From: Lycium barbarum | Lineage: Eukaryota > Streptophyta > Magnoliopsida > Solanales > Solanaceae | Assembly: GCF_019175385.1 (NCBI RefSeq) | Contig: NC_083337.1 | Coordinates: forward strand, 45,856,938 to 45,920,937 | Reading direction: 5' to 3' | Length of the DNA stretch: 64,000 bases | Shown here: positions 35,563 to 47,130 of the stretch, piece after piece | Position numbering within the stretch: position 1 is the stretch's first letter | Layout of the letters: each line of letters begins with the position of its first letter | Made by a program: the position numbers and the translations under genes | The notes under the pieces: model-generated | Seen by the model: the letters and a program-made list of their open reading frames with translations, nothing else | The model's database searches: none | Told to the model about the DNA's origin: nothing

Positions 35563-36470
35563 AGGGTATGACGAGTTAAATTAAGGAAATTATGGAATGA
35601 TTTAAGCAGGACGATCAGGACTATGTAAAGTCATACCTCCAGAAGGCAGTGAGATTTCACAAGGTTTCCACATCTATTATATCGGACAGAGGTCATAGTG
35701 TATAGTAATTTCTGGAAATATTTTCAGAAGGAATTGAGAACACAAATAAGTCTTGCCACAGCACTAGCTTTCCATTAACAAACAGACTAAGCGTGTTATC
35801 CAGACGCTAGAAGATAAATTGTGAATCCGTGTCGTTTCTTTCAGAGGCAGTAAGAATGGGCACTTGCCATCTGTTGAGTCTACTGACAATAATAGCCACT
35901 GTTCTAGCATCTAGAAGATACCGTATAAGGCTCTGTATGGTAAGAGGTGTGCGCCATTACTTGGCTGGTTTAATTGTGACAAGGCCAAGTTACTTGGCAC
36001 GGATATAATTCAACGGACAGTTAACAAGGTGAAACTCACTGGGGAACTACCATTGACAGCCCGGAGTCAACATAAATTATACGCAGACGGCCGACGTTGA
36101 CATTTAGAGTCCAAGTCGGTGATTGGGTACTTCTAAAAGTATCTCATATGAAAGGCGTTATGAGATTCGGTAGGAAAAGAAAACTCAGCCGAGATATATG
36201 AAACCTCATCAAAATCGTTCGTAAGGTAGGAAAGATTGCCGGTGAATTAGACCTACCATCTAACTTAGAGACGGTACATCCAGTGCCCCACGTATCTATG
36301 ATTTGCAAATGCATTAGTGACCCTTCCAAAAATGGTTTTCGTGGAAGACATCCAAGTGACAAAGTGCACAAAGGAATTGTCCTACGAGGTACAGCTAATA
36401 GCCCTACCGGATTGTCAGGTGAGGAGATATCGTAATAAAGATGTGGCATCCGTTAAACCATTTTGACGAA
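35563..36470 (+). pseudogene. Ty3/gypsy integrase remnant and C-terminal region
   Basis: Fragments in shifting frames match the integrase core and tail of Ty3/gypsy elements: SIISDRGH followed by a FWKYFQKELRTQ-like stretch near 35,680-35,750, an ALYGKRC-like stretch near 35,930, and RKVGKIAGELDLPSNLE near 36,215-36,265 followed by a VHPVPHVS-like stretch. These are the catalytic-core end, the GPY-type module and the tail that precedes the 3' LTR. Integrase joins the cDNA to chromosomal DNA. Stops and frameshifts are frequent and no frame is usable. It shows that the family descends from a coding Ty3/gypsy element of the chromovirus/Del-like kind (lineage inferred). Confidence 0.85.
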
Positions 36471-36644
36471 ACAATAATAGGAAGAAATTATAAAGGAGGC
36501 GAAGAAGGAATAACTCACCTGGTTCCTATACCCATATGTAATCAAAATTTCTTATTTGGCTGTATTGGTGAATGAATGAATTGCATATGATAACCATAAA
36601 AAGAAACTCCCCCAAAATGCTCAAATTCCCGATAAGGCTAGAGT

Positions 36645-36682
36645 TTAACATTCGAGGACGAATGTTTTAAAGGGGGGGAGGA
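36645..36682 (+). promoter_or_regulatory. Polypurine tract and upstream box of element D
   Basis: The CATTCGAGGACGAATG inverted repeat is followed by AAAGGGGGGGAGGA directly before the 3' LTR. This is the standard plus-strand primer context of plant Ty3/gypsy elements. Confidence 0.92.
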
Positions 36683-39602
36683 TGTTATATCCCGCATTTC
36701 GCGCATTCGGATAATTCAAGCCAATTGTGGGAGGTTGAGAGCAAGCTCACATTTTAACCTTGATTAGCACACAAGTTGCTTATAAGAGTTATGGGTGCGG
36801 AAATATCGAGGAAGGCTAAGGGCAAAATTCGAAACTTAAAAAAAAATATTTTCATAAACTACAAAAATTGGTCATGAACTAATTGGGCTTGACATGAGAA
36901 AAAAAATAAAAAAAATAGTGGGCTTAGACTAAAGGCCAAGGGTGGCCGACCCCTTAATGGGCCAAGGCCCATGTGCGGGTTTAATTTATGGACTTAAAAG
37001 ATGACTAGTCATCTTCAATTCATAGAAAGATCAAGAAGCTTGAAGAAAACAAAAGACCACCCCATTTTCGGCGATGACCATGGAAATTTAGCTCCATGAA
37101 ATCTTGCTCCAAAAATTATTTTCTTCATGTATTCCTACTAATTCAAGGGTCCTCTACAACGTGGTGTAGTTGTTTCGGAAGATAGGTCACTCGTTTCAAC
37201 GTTTGCACACTTTAGCTAAGTGTAGAAGTTGAGAAGAAAAGGTAAGATTTAATCCCTTTTATATGTTATGAAGGGTTTGTTTAAGTTGTAGTAAATAGAA
37301 ATGGATAGAATTCATGAAAATATGAAAGTTTGCATGGTGGGTGTGTGTGTATGTATGGGCCGTGTGTGTGTGTGTTGCGTGTAGGGAAGGTGAAACAATT
37401 TCTATGAAGTAATTTGATTGTTGTAGATGTGTATTCTATAATGGAAATGAGAATTTGATGATTTAAATTGATGTTGGAAATGTTATGGGTTGATTTGGAA
37501 GCCAATATGATGTTAGTGTCGTTTCTTTATTCATGAGTATAATGTTGTTAGAATGTGTGTTATTGGGATAGTTCATGAAATTGGAAGCAAGAAATACATT
37601 AAAATTGTTTCTAGGGAAGTTGTGGAGTTTTGGGGTGAAGTGTGGTTTTGATGGGAAATGTTGGAATATTGTGTAGATTGCTTAAAATATTCTTGAATCA
37701 TGTTTGAACGATCTTGAATTAGTAAATGAATATGTAAGTATTGATATTGATTTGAATGTACGTAGTTGGATTGAAAGATGATGTACTATGTAGAAAAGAA
37801 GATTACTTATGTTAGAATGTATTTTGAATGGATGGTTGGTGTTGTTAGTGTGATCCTTCGCATTGTTGTTGATGTTTTGGCCGAGTTAGATTCTCGGGGA
37901 TGTTGAATTTATAGGGGAGATGCTGCCCAAATTTCTGTAGACAAGTGTTACTTAAGATTGAGTACCTAATGCCTATATGTTAATGTTGGGTAATTGTGAC
38001 CTTTTGTAGATTTTGAGGAGTTTGGGAATTGGGTTTGGATAAGCGTAAGGAGCGAATAAGGTATGTAAAGCCCTACCTTTTCTTTCTTTGGCATGTCTTA
38101 GTCAAAATAGGTTATGACACGAGTCTCGGGGGAAACTCTATTCCTAGAAATCCGAGCTTAGGTTTGGCCCTTAAACATTCAATGTAATTGAATTATGAAC
38201 CTATGTTTTGTTGGAAAATATGTTTGAACATTTTTACTTCTAAAAGAGTCTTGCGCCATAAAACGTCCATAACTTTCACAAATAAATTCGGAATGCCCCG
38301 AGTCTTTTTGCAAACGAATCCTTAAAGCCTAAGGTTCGTAATTTATGTACGCCACCTCGGCTTGACCCGAGGTGGGCCCACTCATCCCCAACCCTTTCCA
38401 TATTGTTCTATTGGACTTATTTTCGAGCGACATTCAAAGGAAACTTTTGACTATTATTCCGATTATTAACAAAAATTGTTTTAACTATCCTATAGAGACC
38501 TATGATATATTTTGACATGTACAAACGAACTCAGAAGTTTTGTTTTGACATAATCTGTTGTATCGTCTGAAAGATACGTGTTATGACTACCGTTTGACTT
38601 CTTTCCTAAATGACCTGTCGTCCGGATTATTCTGTCGAGTCTTTGTAAATATTTTATGATGCATAAGTTTCTCACTACTCTACTCGTGGATGCCTCAATA
38701 CTTCATTCACTGAGCCCGGGCCAGGATATGTTATCACGCGTATTCCACTGCATTGTTCGCCGTGCCTCGATGTGAGGGGTCAGGTATACATGTACATGGG
38801 TTGTGGAGTATGTTTTGCTATGTACACACATTCTGATATATGATGATATGATATGATATGGCCATCTGATATGTTTGATATGTGCACATTCTGATATGAT
38901 ATGATATGTTACAGAGCTATTCCCTACTCTGGAATATGCTGTGTTGTGGCGCCAGTGACGGGGTGGCGACCACGTTTTATCCACCGTGCCTCATAATGGG
39001 GCCGGATATGGCATATGTTCTGACATGCATTACCTATGTTTTATGAGTAAGCATTTTGATATTCCGGTTATTGCACTTATTTTCTGTACCCCCTGTTCAG
39101 GTTATGATTCTGTTTATTGTATTTCATGCTTTACATACTCATTACCTATTCCGTACTGACCCCCTTTCTTCGGGGGCTGCGTTTCATGCCGCGCAGGTAC
39201 ACCCAGATGATGTGGAGTTATTATAGAGGATGTTCCAGCAGAGTTGGCAAGCTCCATTTGTTCCTGGGGTGCCACTGAGTCAGAGTTTGTATGTGTGCTT
39301 CCTCTGGATTGATGTTAGAGACTTTGCAGACAGAGTCGTGGGTATAGTATGTCAGTTGTGCAAGCGGCTTCATCAGCCGATATGTCATTCTGTATTATAT
39401 ATTAAATTTTATATACGATGACAGATTCTGTTTGATTTGGATAACCTCGGAAAGAGTATTTTGAAGAATTTATTATGTATTTTATCTTTATTTGATTTAA
39501 AGGTCTAATAAGATTTTATGTGTCCTGAAGGTCTGTGGGTTCGCTCGGCTTCGGATGTGGGGCCGGGTGCCCATCACACCCTAGCGGAATTAGGGTGTGA
39601 CA
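36683..39602 (+). mobile_element. 3' LTR of element D
   Basis: It starts TGTTATATCCCGC and ends GGGTGTGACA, followed by the duplication CCACT. It is nearly identical to the 5' LTR, with an extra block of about 93 bases at roughly 36,850-36,945. Its GCTGCC-type motif is at 37,914-37,940. The minus-strand frames in it are shadows also present in the 5' LTR. Confidence 0.95.
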
Positions 39603-41342
39603 CCACTGAATACCTCGCCGAGCCAAGTTCGTAGGAAACCTTCTGACCACTCTAAAGACCTGTTGCAACCATGGTACCTCCTGAAATCATACCAAGTACC
39701 GACATAAACCATTACATTTGTCCGAGTAGTTGCTCTCGGTAAATTATCATTAAGTCCACTCACAACCCTAATAAAGCTCGGTAAAACCTGTCATACCTTA
39801 AATCTGAACTGAAAATCATCGAATATGTGAGGGTGATTTGCTAGGAAACCCATAAGTCCTTCTGGAATATAAACATAGTCCATCAAGCTCTAATTACAAT
39901 CCTGACCCGGAATGAATGCACAGCCCCTGAATCCCACTGATAGTTACTCGAATTGACTCCAACTTTTCGAAACCAATCACAGTCCTGTCACACATCTGTA
40001 GTGGCCAATTCTAATCTTTTCCTGACGCATAATCAATCATGTCTGTCACCCTAAACTCCAAAAGTTGAGTCCTACCCAAGTTGTCAACTTAGTACCGAAG
40101 AACTATACCTTATGATTTCAATCTTCATGTTTCTCAACCTTTACCCGATACGCAAATCCAATACAACCCCGAAATTTTCGACGCAAAAATTGAAGCCTCA
40201 TATAATAATCATTTACCCATCGAACCTCTCATTGTATCACCTCGATATGCCCATATATTTTCCAAAGGTATCCAATTTTCAACTACCACTTTAAACTTCA
40301 CGTAATTACTCCCAAGTCCTTAATATCCAAAGTGCTCACTCAAGCTATCCAGTCAATGTTACTTGCAACATAATACACTACCACGAATATGGTCTCATCT
40401 CAAAAATATAACTCTAGCCTCAATATAATAGGGATTTCCACAATTCCTTTCTCTTAAACCACACTAACTCATCCATTGTAGAGCATTACAAAAATTTTCA
40501 ACTGTGTACCACACAAGCCACTTCCATAAGCCTTCACATGTTTGTTACCTGAAACTTGTTTCCCACTAATCGTTGATAACAAATCCTCACGAGACCTCAT
40601 CATATCGCTTGGTCCATTTCTGTAGACTTCCTTCTTTAAGCTACTCAACAATCACACCCCATGTGGAATATGGAAGAAAACGACACCACAATCTATACTG
40701 ACCTAAGAAATCCCCAAGATGTTCCTTTTCTTGTCGATTCTTAATCAACTATACCTTTTCTTAACTTTTTAATTCCTAAATTGCTATTAGTTCACATACA
40801 CCGACATCGTCTGACCATTACTCGAACCCACTCAATAGTCCATCACAAAACCATAAGTCTCGTACATGTCGATTCACTAAAACATGCTTATCACTAGTTA
40901 CCGTTAACGAACCTCGCCAAAGTTTCCTCATATCACTTAGTCCAACATTTGGTGCAACACCTGATTAACCCTCCAGAGAACTAACTTTTAAACTGGCCCA
41001 ACACTGATAATCATTCCATCAGCCAATCACTGGCCCTATTAGCTCATGACATAATTGAAAATTCCAACTCATCCTTAAACTCTTAAGCCTACTCTACATT
41101 GAACAATCGCATCCAAGCTCTCACATCACTAATTCTTGTCTCAACGATTTTCTTTCTGTCCTTAACCTCAAAGACACCACTCAACCTCATCGGTCACACC
41201 TTTTACTGAAGATTATAATATAATGCCTCTGCAATCCAAACATGACTCAAGTACCCATACTATCTCATCCCAAGTCTTACGAACTTTAATCCCCTGAACC
41301 CGATAACAAAATGCCTCCTTGTAGTCCGTCAGTTTTCGTGTT
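39603..41342 (-). pseudogene. Element C interior: decayed pol
   Basis: This is minus-strand sequence between the RT start at 41,343-41,552 and element D, where RT, RNase H and integrase should lie. I could not find clear catalytic motifs by eye. It is interrupted by many stops and is assigned to pol only by position. Confidence 0.45.
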
Positions 41343-41552
41343 TCATTTAAAATTACTTTTATCACTATCAACCAACAAACACTCAAATCCATAATGTTTC
41401 TTCAAAAATAACACCGGTGCACCCCATGGGGACACACTAGGATGAATAAACCCCTTGCTCAACATATCCTGCAGTTGGTCTTTCAATTCCTTCAACTCTG
41501 CAGGAGCCATCCGATAGGGAGGGAGAGAAATGGGCCTGACGCTCGGCTTCAC
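41343..41552 (-). pseudogene. Element C reverse transcriptase, N-terminal part
   Basis: The frame contains [18 protein letters not shown] and then a [24 protein letters not shown] stretch, the classic start of the Ty3/gypsy RT domain. The YVDD-type catalytic loop is not visible downstream, and the frame ends soon after the FLKK stretch. Confidence 0.92.
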
Positions 41553-41909
41553 ATCGATAAAAAAATCAATCTCCTGGTCCGGAGAAACACCTGGAAGATC
41601 AGCAGGGAAAACCTATGGAAACTCTCTCACAACTGGTACCGAATCAAGTGGAGTAGTCTCGGCACTGGTATCACGAACATAAGTAAGATAAGCTAGGCGT
41701 CCTTTCTCCACCATCTGTCAAGATTTAAGAAATGACACAATCCGCTTAGGCGCGTGGCTAACCATACCCTTCCATTCTAACCTAGGAATCCCAAGCACGG
41801 CTAAAGTAACTGTCTTGGCACGACAATCAAAGATTGCGTGGTACGGAGATAACTAACTCATGCTTAAAATGACATCAAATTCTGTCATATCTAAATTCAT
41901 CAAGTCAAC

Positions 41910-42131
41910 CTAAGTCTCATAACCCATTAAAGTAACTACACAGGATCGGTACACCCGATCTACCACTACGAATTCTCCCACCGATGTAGAAACATAGATA
42001 GGAACATCAAGAGATTCGCACATCATATCTAAACCCGATGCAAAGTAAGTAGACATATAAAAATAAGTAGAACTCGGATTGAATAAGACAATAGCTGATC
42101 GGTGACAAGCAAAAATAGTACCTGTGATCAC
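41910..42131 (-). pseudogene. Element C aspartic protease remnant
   Basis: The frame reads VLFNPSSTYFYMS, then VPIYVSTSVGEFVVVDRVYR and CVVTLMGYET, the usual Ty3/gypsy retropepsin pattern. Element E has LFDPGSTYSYVS at the same place, so the catalytic aspartate has become asparagine here and the following glycine is changed. This protease would be inactive. It would normally cut the Gag-Pol polyprotein. Confidence 0.9.
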
Positions 42132-42139
42132 ACCATCTG

Positions 42140-42432
42140 AGGCGTCTGCCTCGGGTCTACTCGAAAATGCACAACACTAAGCTCTACCACTATCACACTG
42201 TGAAACCCCATGACCACCTCCACGGCCGGTCTAGGTGCCACCCCTACCCGAATGGGAACTCCCCCTGCCACTCTTTAAACCACTTCTTGATGGCTGACTA
42301 ACTGGTATCGGAGTAAAAACCTAAAAATTGGGGTGCGAACCACCCTGACAGACCCTGGGACAATCCCTGGGACAATCCCTGGCATAATTCCCAACCTTAC
42401 CACGCTCATAACACCCACCATGGGCTATTGGC
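42140..42432 (-). pseudogene. Element C gag C-terminal region with broken zinc knuckle
   Basis: CYERGKVGNYARDCP is a CCHC zinc knuckle (nucleic-acid binding) whose second cysteine has become arginine and whose histidine has become asparagine. A short in-frame duplication repeats RDCP. The linker to the protease follows. The rest of gag is missing because a different LTR begins at 42,511. Confidence 0.8.
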
Positions 42433-42510
42433 TGCTGAGAAGAATGGAGTAACCACCACGACCTCCGAGTCGAGAATGTGATGAATGAGAGCCCTGTCCC
42501 AGACTGTACC

Positions 42511-44100
42511 TGTTGACACCTGATTTTTGTCCTTCCATAATTTATTTTAATCACCCAAAATCCTTGGGTATTAAACAGAGTGAAATATGTATTTTTAGAA
42601 GCCAAAATGATTTTATAAAATTATTTAGATAATATTCTATCATTCTCATTTGGTAAAATAACTTATATAAATATTATAAATCATCTGGAAATTAATTTAC
42701 ATATTATTGCAACAATTATGGTACTTGCCTAAATCAAAAGCATTATAACAATTATCTTGTTTAATTAGTTGCCCAAATTAGCATGTATTTTACCCTGTTT
42801 AACTCAAGGAAATTGATTAATTAAAATAAATAATCATTTTTCCCCTTAACTTTAATTTCTGCATAAACAAATCATATTGAAAAATTTCAAATTAATCATA
42901 GTTATATTTGTAAATTTGCCTATTATGTGTTTAATTACGGCTATAATTGAAATAATGAATGATTAGTCTAACTCCGGCCTTAATTGAAATAGCCCAAAAA
43001 TTCTCTGGTTTAGATTAATTAAGGTCATAATTGCAAAATTGGCCTTTAAGTGTTTTTAGTCCAGTTGCGGCTATGATTGAAATAGCCAATTTTATGACTT
43101 AACTTGATTAAGGTCATTTTTACAATTTGATTCTTTTCTAATTAGTTTGAATGTGGCCATCTTTTAGATGTCCAATTTAAAGATGTTTCTTTAATACGAC
43201 TATTTGTCAAAATCTGCATATACAACCCTCTATATATACATGTGTATACGGCTATATACATGTGTAAATGTACACATACACGTATATCACATATACACAC
43301 ATATATATAGGCTGCTCCTTATTATTTTTGTGTCAGCTGAGTCCAGGCCCAAAAGGACCTAACCCGGCCCAACTATACATTTACCCTAAGGGCCTTTTCT
43401 TTCCTAATGGGTAATGAAACCCTAGCCGCTACCCCTCCCCTTCCCTATCTCCTATGTCATCTATGCCGGAAATGACAAAGAAAGAAAGGGCCCGCTTTGG
43501 TTTTGGACCGTGCATGGTCGAGAATGGCGAGAGCATTAATTGCTCTGACATTTCTCACCCTTTTTCCACCAAACTCAACCAAAACTAGGTATCACCACCT
43601 CTTATCTCTTACTTTTCTGCAAAAATCAACGTTTGTTAGGACGTATTTTTAATGGGTTTTGTCTTGAGGTGAGTTTGAATCCTCAAACCCCATTGGTCCG
43701 ACTTTAACCATAAGGATCCTTTGAGTTCTGGTTGCAAATCCAACCCTTTATTTGTTGCATGCATTGATCATAGCCTTACAATTACTTGTTTGTGAGGAAC
43801 AAGTCCAAATTCAAGACTTGTCCTACCTCGGTGAATTAGGGCTTTTTACGAATTTGCCCAATTCACCATTTGAGGCAGAGGTTGTTTTTGGGGAGATTTA
43901 CAACAGAAAAACTCGAAATAATTAGTTTTGTCATGCCTTTGCTTTGAAACTTAAATTTTCGAGTTAAGTATAATTTTTAAATATTTTTTACTTTTTCTGT
44001 GTTGGTGTGGTTGAGTGTTAGGATTAAGGAGCAAGGAGATCTATCAAAGTTCGGCCCGTTTGGTTGTTATAGTCCTTTCGGCAAGTTCGGCCTTTCCCGA
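42511..44100 (+). mobile_element. B-type LTR start, plus strand
   Basis: It starts TGTTGACACCTGATTTTTGT at 42,511 inside element C gag. It matches, inverted, the outer part of element B's LTR (24,168 leftward), including the TAATTTATTTTAAT stretch, the tandem CAATTRTGGCC units (42,900-43,160) and the CGAGTTAAGT stretch near 43,960. Its right end is not resolved. Around 44,050-44,150 the sequence becomes C-family LTR. A run of GTATATACATGTG-like repeats is at 43,220-43,310. Confidence 0.65.
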
Positions 44101-44547
44101 GCATTGATTAGCTCACTTGTGACCCGAGGGGACCGTTGATGCGCTTCTCGAGGTATCTAGATTGGATTCAGGCAACCTTTTGTGAAATATAGGCTTAAAG
44201 TGAAACGAGTTGATCCAAAGTTGACTTTTTGGTAAACGGACCTTTTTCGAAAATTCATCGATTTCGAAAGGTTTGGATGGTCATTCAGAACTTGTGTATA
44301 TATTTTGTTCTGTTCGTAATGCACTCAGATGCATTTTGGGACTTGGGTTAGAAAATTGAAATTAAGGCATCAGGGTTGACTCGGTCAATGAGACTTTTGT
44401 TGGAAATTTTGAGGCCACGGGTGCGTTCGTAGCGTATTTTTGTATGGGTCTATGTATGTTGTTTGTGAGCAGATGGCCTCGGGAGTGGTTCAGGATTTCG
44501 ACCGAGACTTAGAAAAATTGGGGGATTTTTGGTACCTGGTGTGTGCA

Positions 44548-44700
44548 TTGGCGGCACCGGTGCCGTCCCAGCGGCGCCGCTGTTGCGGCTGGTTGATCGC
44601 TGGGGCGGCCAAGGGCAATTGGCCCAGACCGCCATGGCAGTTAGTTGGACGCTGTAGCGGCACCACCGTTGCGGCCTCGTTACCATTGTGGTGGTAACGG
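44548..44700. other. GC-rich block within element E LTR
   Basis: About 150 bases dominated by GCGGC/GCCGC and GGTGCC motifs, far richer in GC than the surrounding AT-rich LTR. Open frames on both strands here are composition effects. Its role is unknown. Confidence 0.6.
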
Positions 44701-45584
44701 GCCTATTATTTTATTAAGTGTGATTTAAATAAGACTTTAGACCCTCATTTATTTTCTTTTTGAAATTAGAGCTTTGGGGACTGTTCTTGGAGATATTTTG
44801 GGAATACTCTTGGAGCTAAATCTTGCTATCCCTCTTCTATTTAATTAATCTTAATCATCATAGATTACTCTTTTCCTTAATAATTCCTTAGTAATGGAAG
44901 ATAAAAGTGGAGCTAAAGAATGTACTATCTAGGCTTATAAATAGTGAAATTGATGGGGTTTATGTTAGTTTTTGATGAATCTAAGGTTGTTAGTCATATA
45001 TCTTCCATTTCTAGTGTTGAATTTTGGAATCAATGAGTTAGGGTTTATACCCAAATTGAGGGTTTGGCTTCAAATTCATAATTGGGTAAACCTATGAGTT
45101 AATTTAGCCATTAGCGGTTGAGTTATGATCACCTAGTGCTTAATTTGATATTTTGCTATTGAATTTTCCCGCTTTGACCTTGTGGGTCCTGTTTTCCCAA
45201 ATTTTAGGGTTAGATTTGACCTAAATTGAATGATGACAATATTAGTATTGTTCTTCATGATTTCTATTCTAGATTCTGATTATGCCTAGACTTTATTGAC
45301 CTTGAGGCTCAGTGGAAGGGGAAGGCGATAGAGTGATTTGTTGGTATTGCTGTTCGGCTATCCAGGTAGGTTATGGCTTATCTTTGTGAGACTTCGCATA
45401 GCGAAGGATATATTTTGATCATATCATCAAAGAAAGCATGTGAACCTTCGAGTATGAAGTTGGGCTCTTTTGTGTGTTTGGGACTAGCCATCCCATTGTG
45501 TGGTGATTGATTGTTCTATTATGTTGGCTTGATGCCATGTGTTGTTAGTAGATATCGACAACTGTTGTTGCATATTGATTATGA

Positions 45585-45690
45585 TATTGTTGGCATACAC
45601 ATTGTTGATACTTGTGCTTCGGATATATTGTTGGCGTACCCACTGTGGTACTTGTGATTCGGATATATTTTTGGCGTACCTACTGTTGGC
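45585..45690 (+). repeat. Diverged tandem repeats in element E LTR
   Basis: Three units of about 40-48 bases containing TTGGCGTACC, ACTTGTG and TTCGGATATATT, the counterpart of the repeats at 11,505-11,700. Confidence 0.75.
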
Positions 45691-46738
45691 CCTTGAGATA
45701 TTGAGCATAATTAGTGATGTAGAAGCATGCATTTCATGCACTCTCATTCTTCATGATATATTGTTGGGATACTGGTGATACTTGATAAAACACTGTGGTG
45801 AGCTGTGCTCAGTTTTTACTTAAGTGTTGTGAGAGGCTGATATCCGATGTTAGTTCCGGAATCATTGATTGAGTGAGTGCATGGACTCCGAGGGTCCCCC
45901 GGAGTGGTGCCAGTGAGAACCCCTCGTGGGTAAAGCTCCGGGGTCCCGTCTGTCCCTTGGGCAAAGATCTAGGATGGGTAGTACTCAGACTTCCCGAGTC
46001 ATACTGGATTGTGCTACCGAGATGTCAATATTTCCGATTGGAGTACATGTGTACACAACATTTGTATGGCATTGCATTGCATCTATACATTAGTATATTG
46101 CATTGCACCATGGCTTACTTTGAGATGTTTTGGTGTTGTACTTGTGATGTTAGATTCAGACTTGATATATTTAAACTTGGCATATTTGGGATTAGATATT
46201 CTACTTAGGCGATGATGTGTACTTGGATTCGATTACATTTGATTTATACTTGTTGGTTTATCTGCCTATATGCTTTCTTATCTGAATTGTGTTAGCTATG
46301 CTTAGTCGGACAATGATGCCTATCAGTACTGTTGTTTTGTACTAACCCGCACTTGCTGCATTCCTTTATGGATGCATAGTATCAGGTTGGATCTGTTTCC
46401 GTTACATATGGCTGATAGTCGCTTCAGCATTATCTTCGAGTTTTCAGGGTGTGCATGGTCGTTCGCTGCCTTGAAGACTTCTCTATCATTATGTCCAATT
46501 TCTATTCAGAGACATAGACACTTTATATATGGACCGAACTATCTCACGACGTTTTGAACCCAGCTCACGTACCGTTTTAATTGGCGAATAGCCCAACCCT
46601 TGGAACATACTATACCCTCAGGTGGCAAAGAGCCAACATCGAGGTGCTTATTATTCCATACTTGTATTATTTCCCTTTTAGATGCTCTTGTATTACTCAG
46701 ATTAGACCTGGGGGTGTTATTATAATTCCGCACTATGC

Positions 46739-46741
<3 letters not shown>

Positions 46742-46780
<39 letters not shown>
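46742..46780. repeat. (TA)n microsatellite
   Basis: A TA run near the end of the element E LTR. Confidence 0.95.
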
Positions 46781-46782
<2 letters not shown>

Positions 46783-46920
46783 TGAGACTTACGTGTCGCT
46801 TCTTTTCCATTGTTTGATTTAATTATTCATGTCTTAATTATCATTGGGTTAAGGGTTCACTTACCAAGGTGGGAGAGGTAAGTGCCCGCACGGCTTATGC
46901 CAAAATGGGTTGTGACAAGT

Positions 46921-46932
46921 TTGAATCAGAGC
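46921..46932 (+). promoter_or_regulatory. Decayed primer binding site of element E
   Basis: TTGAATCAGAGC stands where TGGTATCAGAGC is expected, three bases after the LTR end. The mismatches suggest an old insertion. Confidence 0.7.
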
Positions 46933-47130
46933 CGTAGGTTACCTGGTCTATAATATAAGAGCGTGTCTAGTAGAGTCTCATGGATCGGTACGATGAGCTC
47001 CGTACTTATCTCCGAGAGGTTATAGGACATTTCAGAAATCTCACCTTTTTTCATTCTTTCATGCTACTTTATTCTAATTGGTAACTGAAAAGATCAAATT
47101 GGTATCTGAATCTTATCTCTTCTCTCACAG

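Larger units (their letters stand above)
29500..39602 (+). mobile_element. Element D: structurally complete LTR retrotransposon, coding-dead
   Basis: Two LTRs (29,500-32,326 and 36,683-39,602), a primer site, a polypurine tract and exact 5-bp duplications CCACT (29,495-29,499 and 39,603-39,607) define a complete 10,103-base insertion in element C. The LTRs differ by scattered substitutions plus one block of about 93 bases. The 4.36-kb interior has no intact frame, but its 3' part aligns with integrase and its end. Near-identical LTRs with a dead interior imply that it moved recently using enzymes made elsewhere. Confidence 0.95.
44100..46917 (+). mobile_element. 5' LTR of element E (C family), start missing
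   Basis: The LTR ends TGGGTTGTGACA at 46,917, just before a primer-site-like sequence. The section 45,870-46,010 (CTCCGAGGGTCCCCCGGAG, GGGCAAAGATC) is the inverted counterpart of 11,100-11,220 in the minus-strand C-family LTR, and the 45,585-45,690 repeats match 11,505-11,700. The TGTAACGACCC start is absent, so the left edge is approximate. Confidence 0.75.

Noticed and set aside
44440..44697. 85- and 78-codon frames on opposite strands
   Set aside because: Both arise from the GC-rich block inside an LTR; no start context, domain or conservation is visible.
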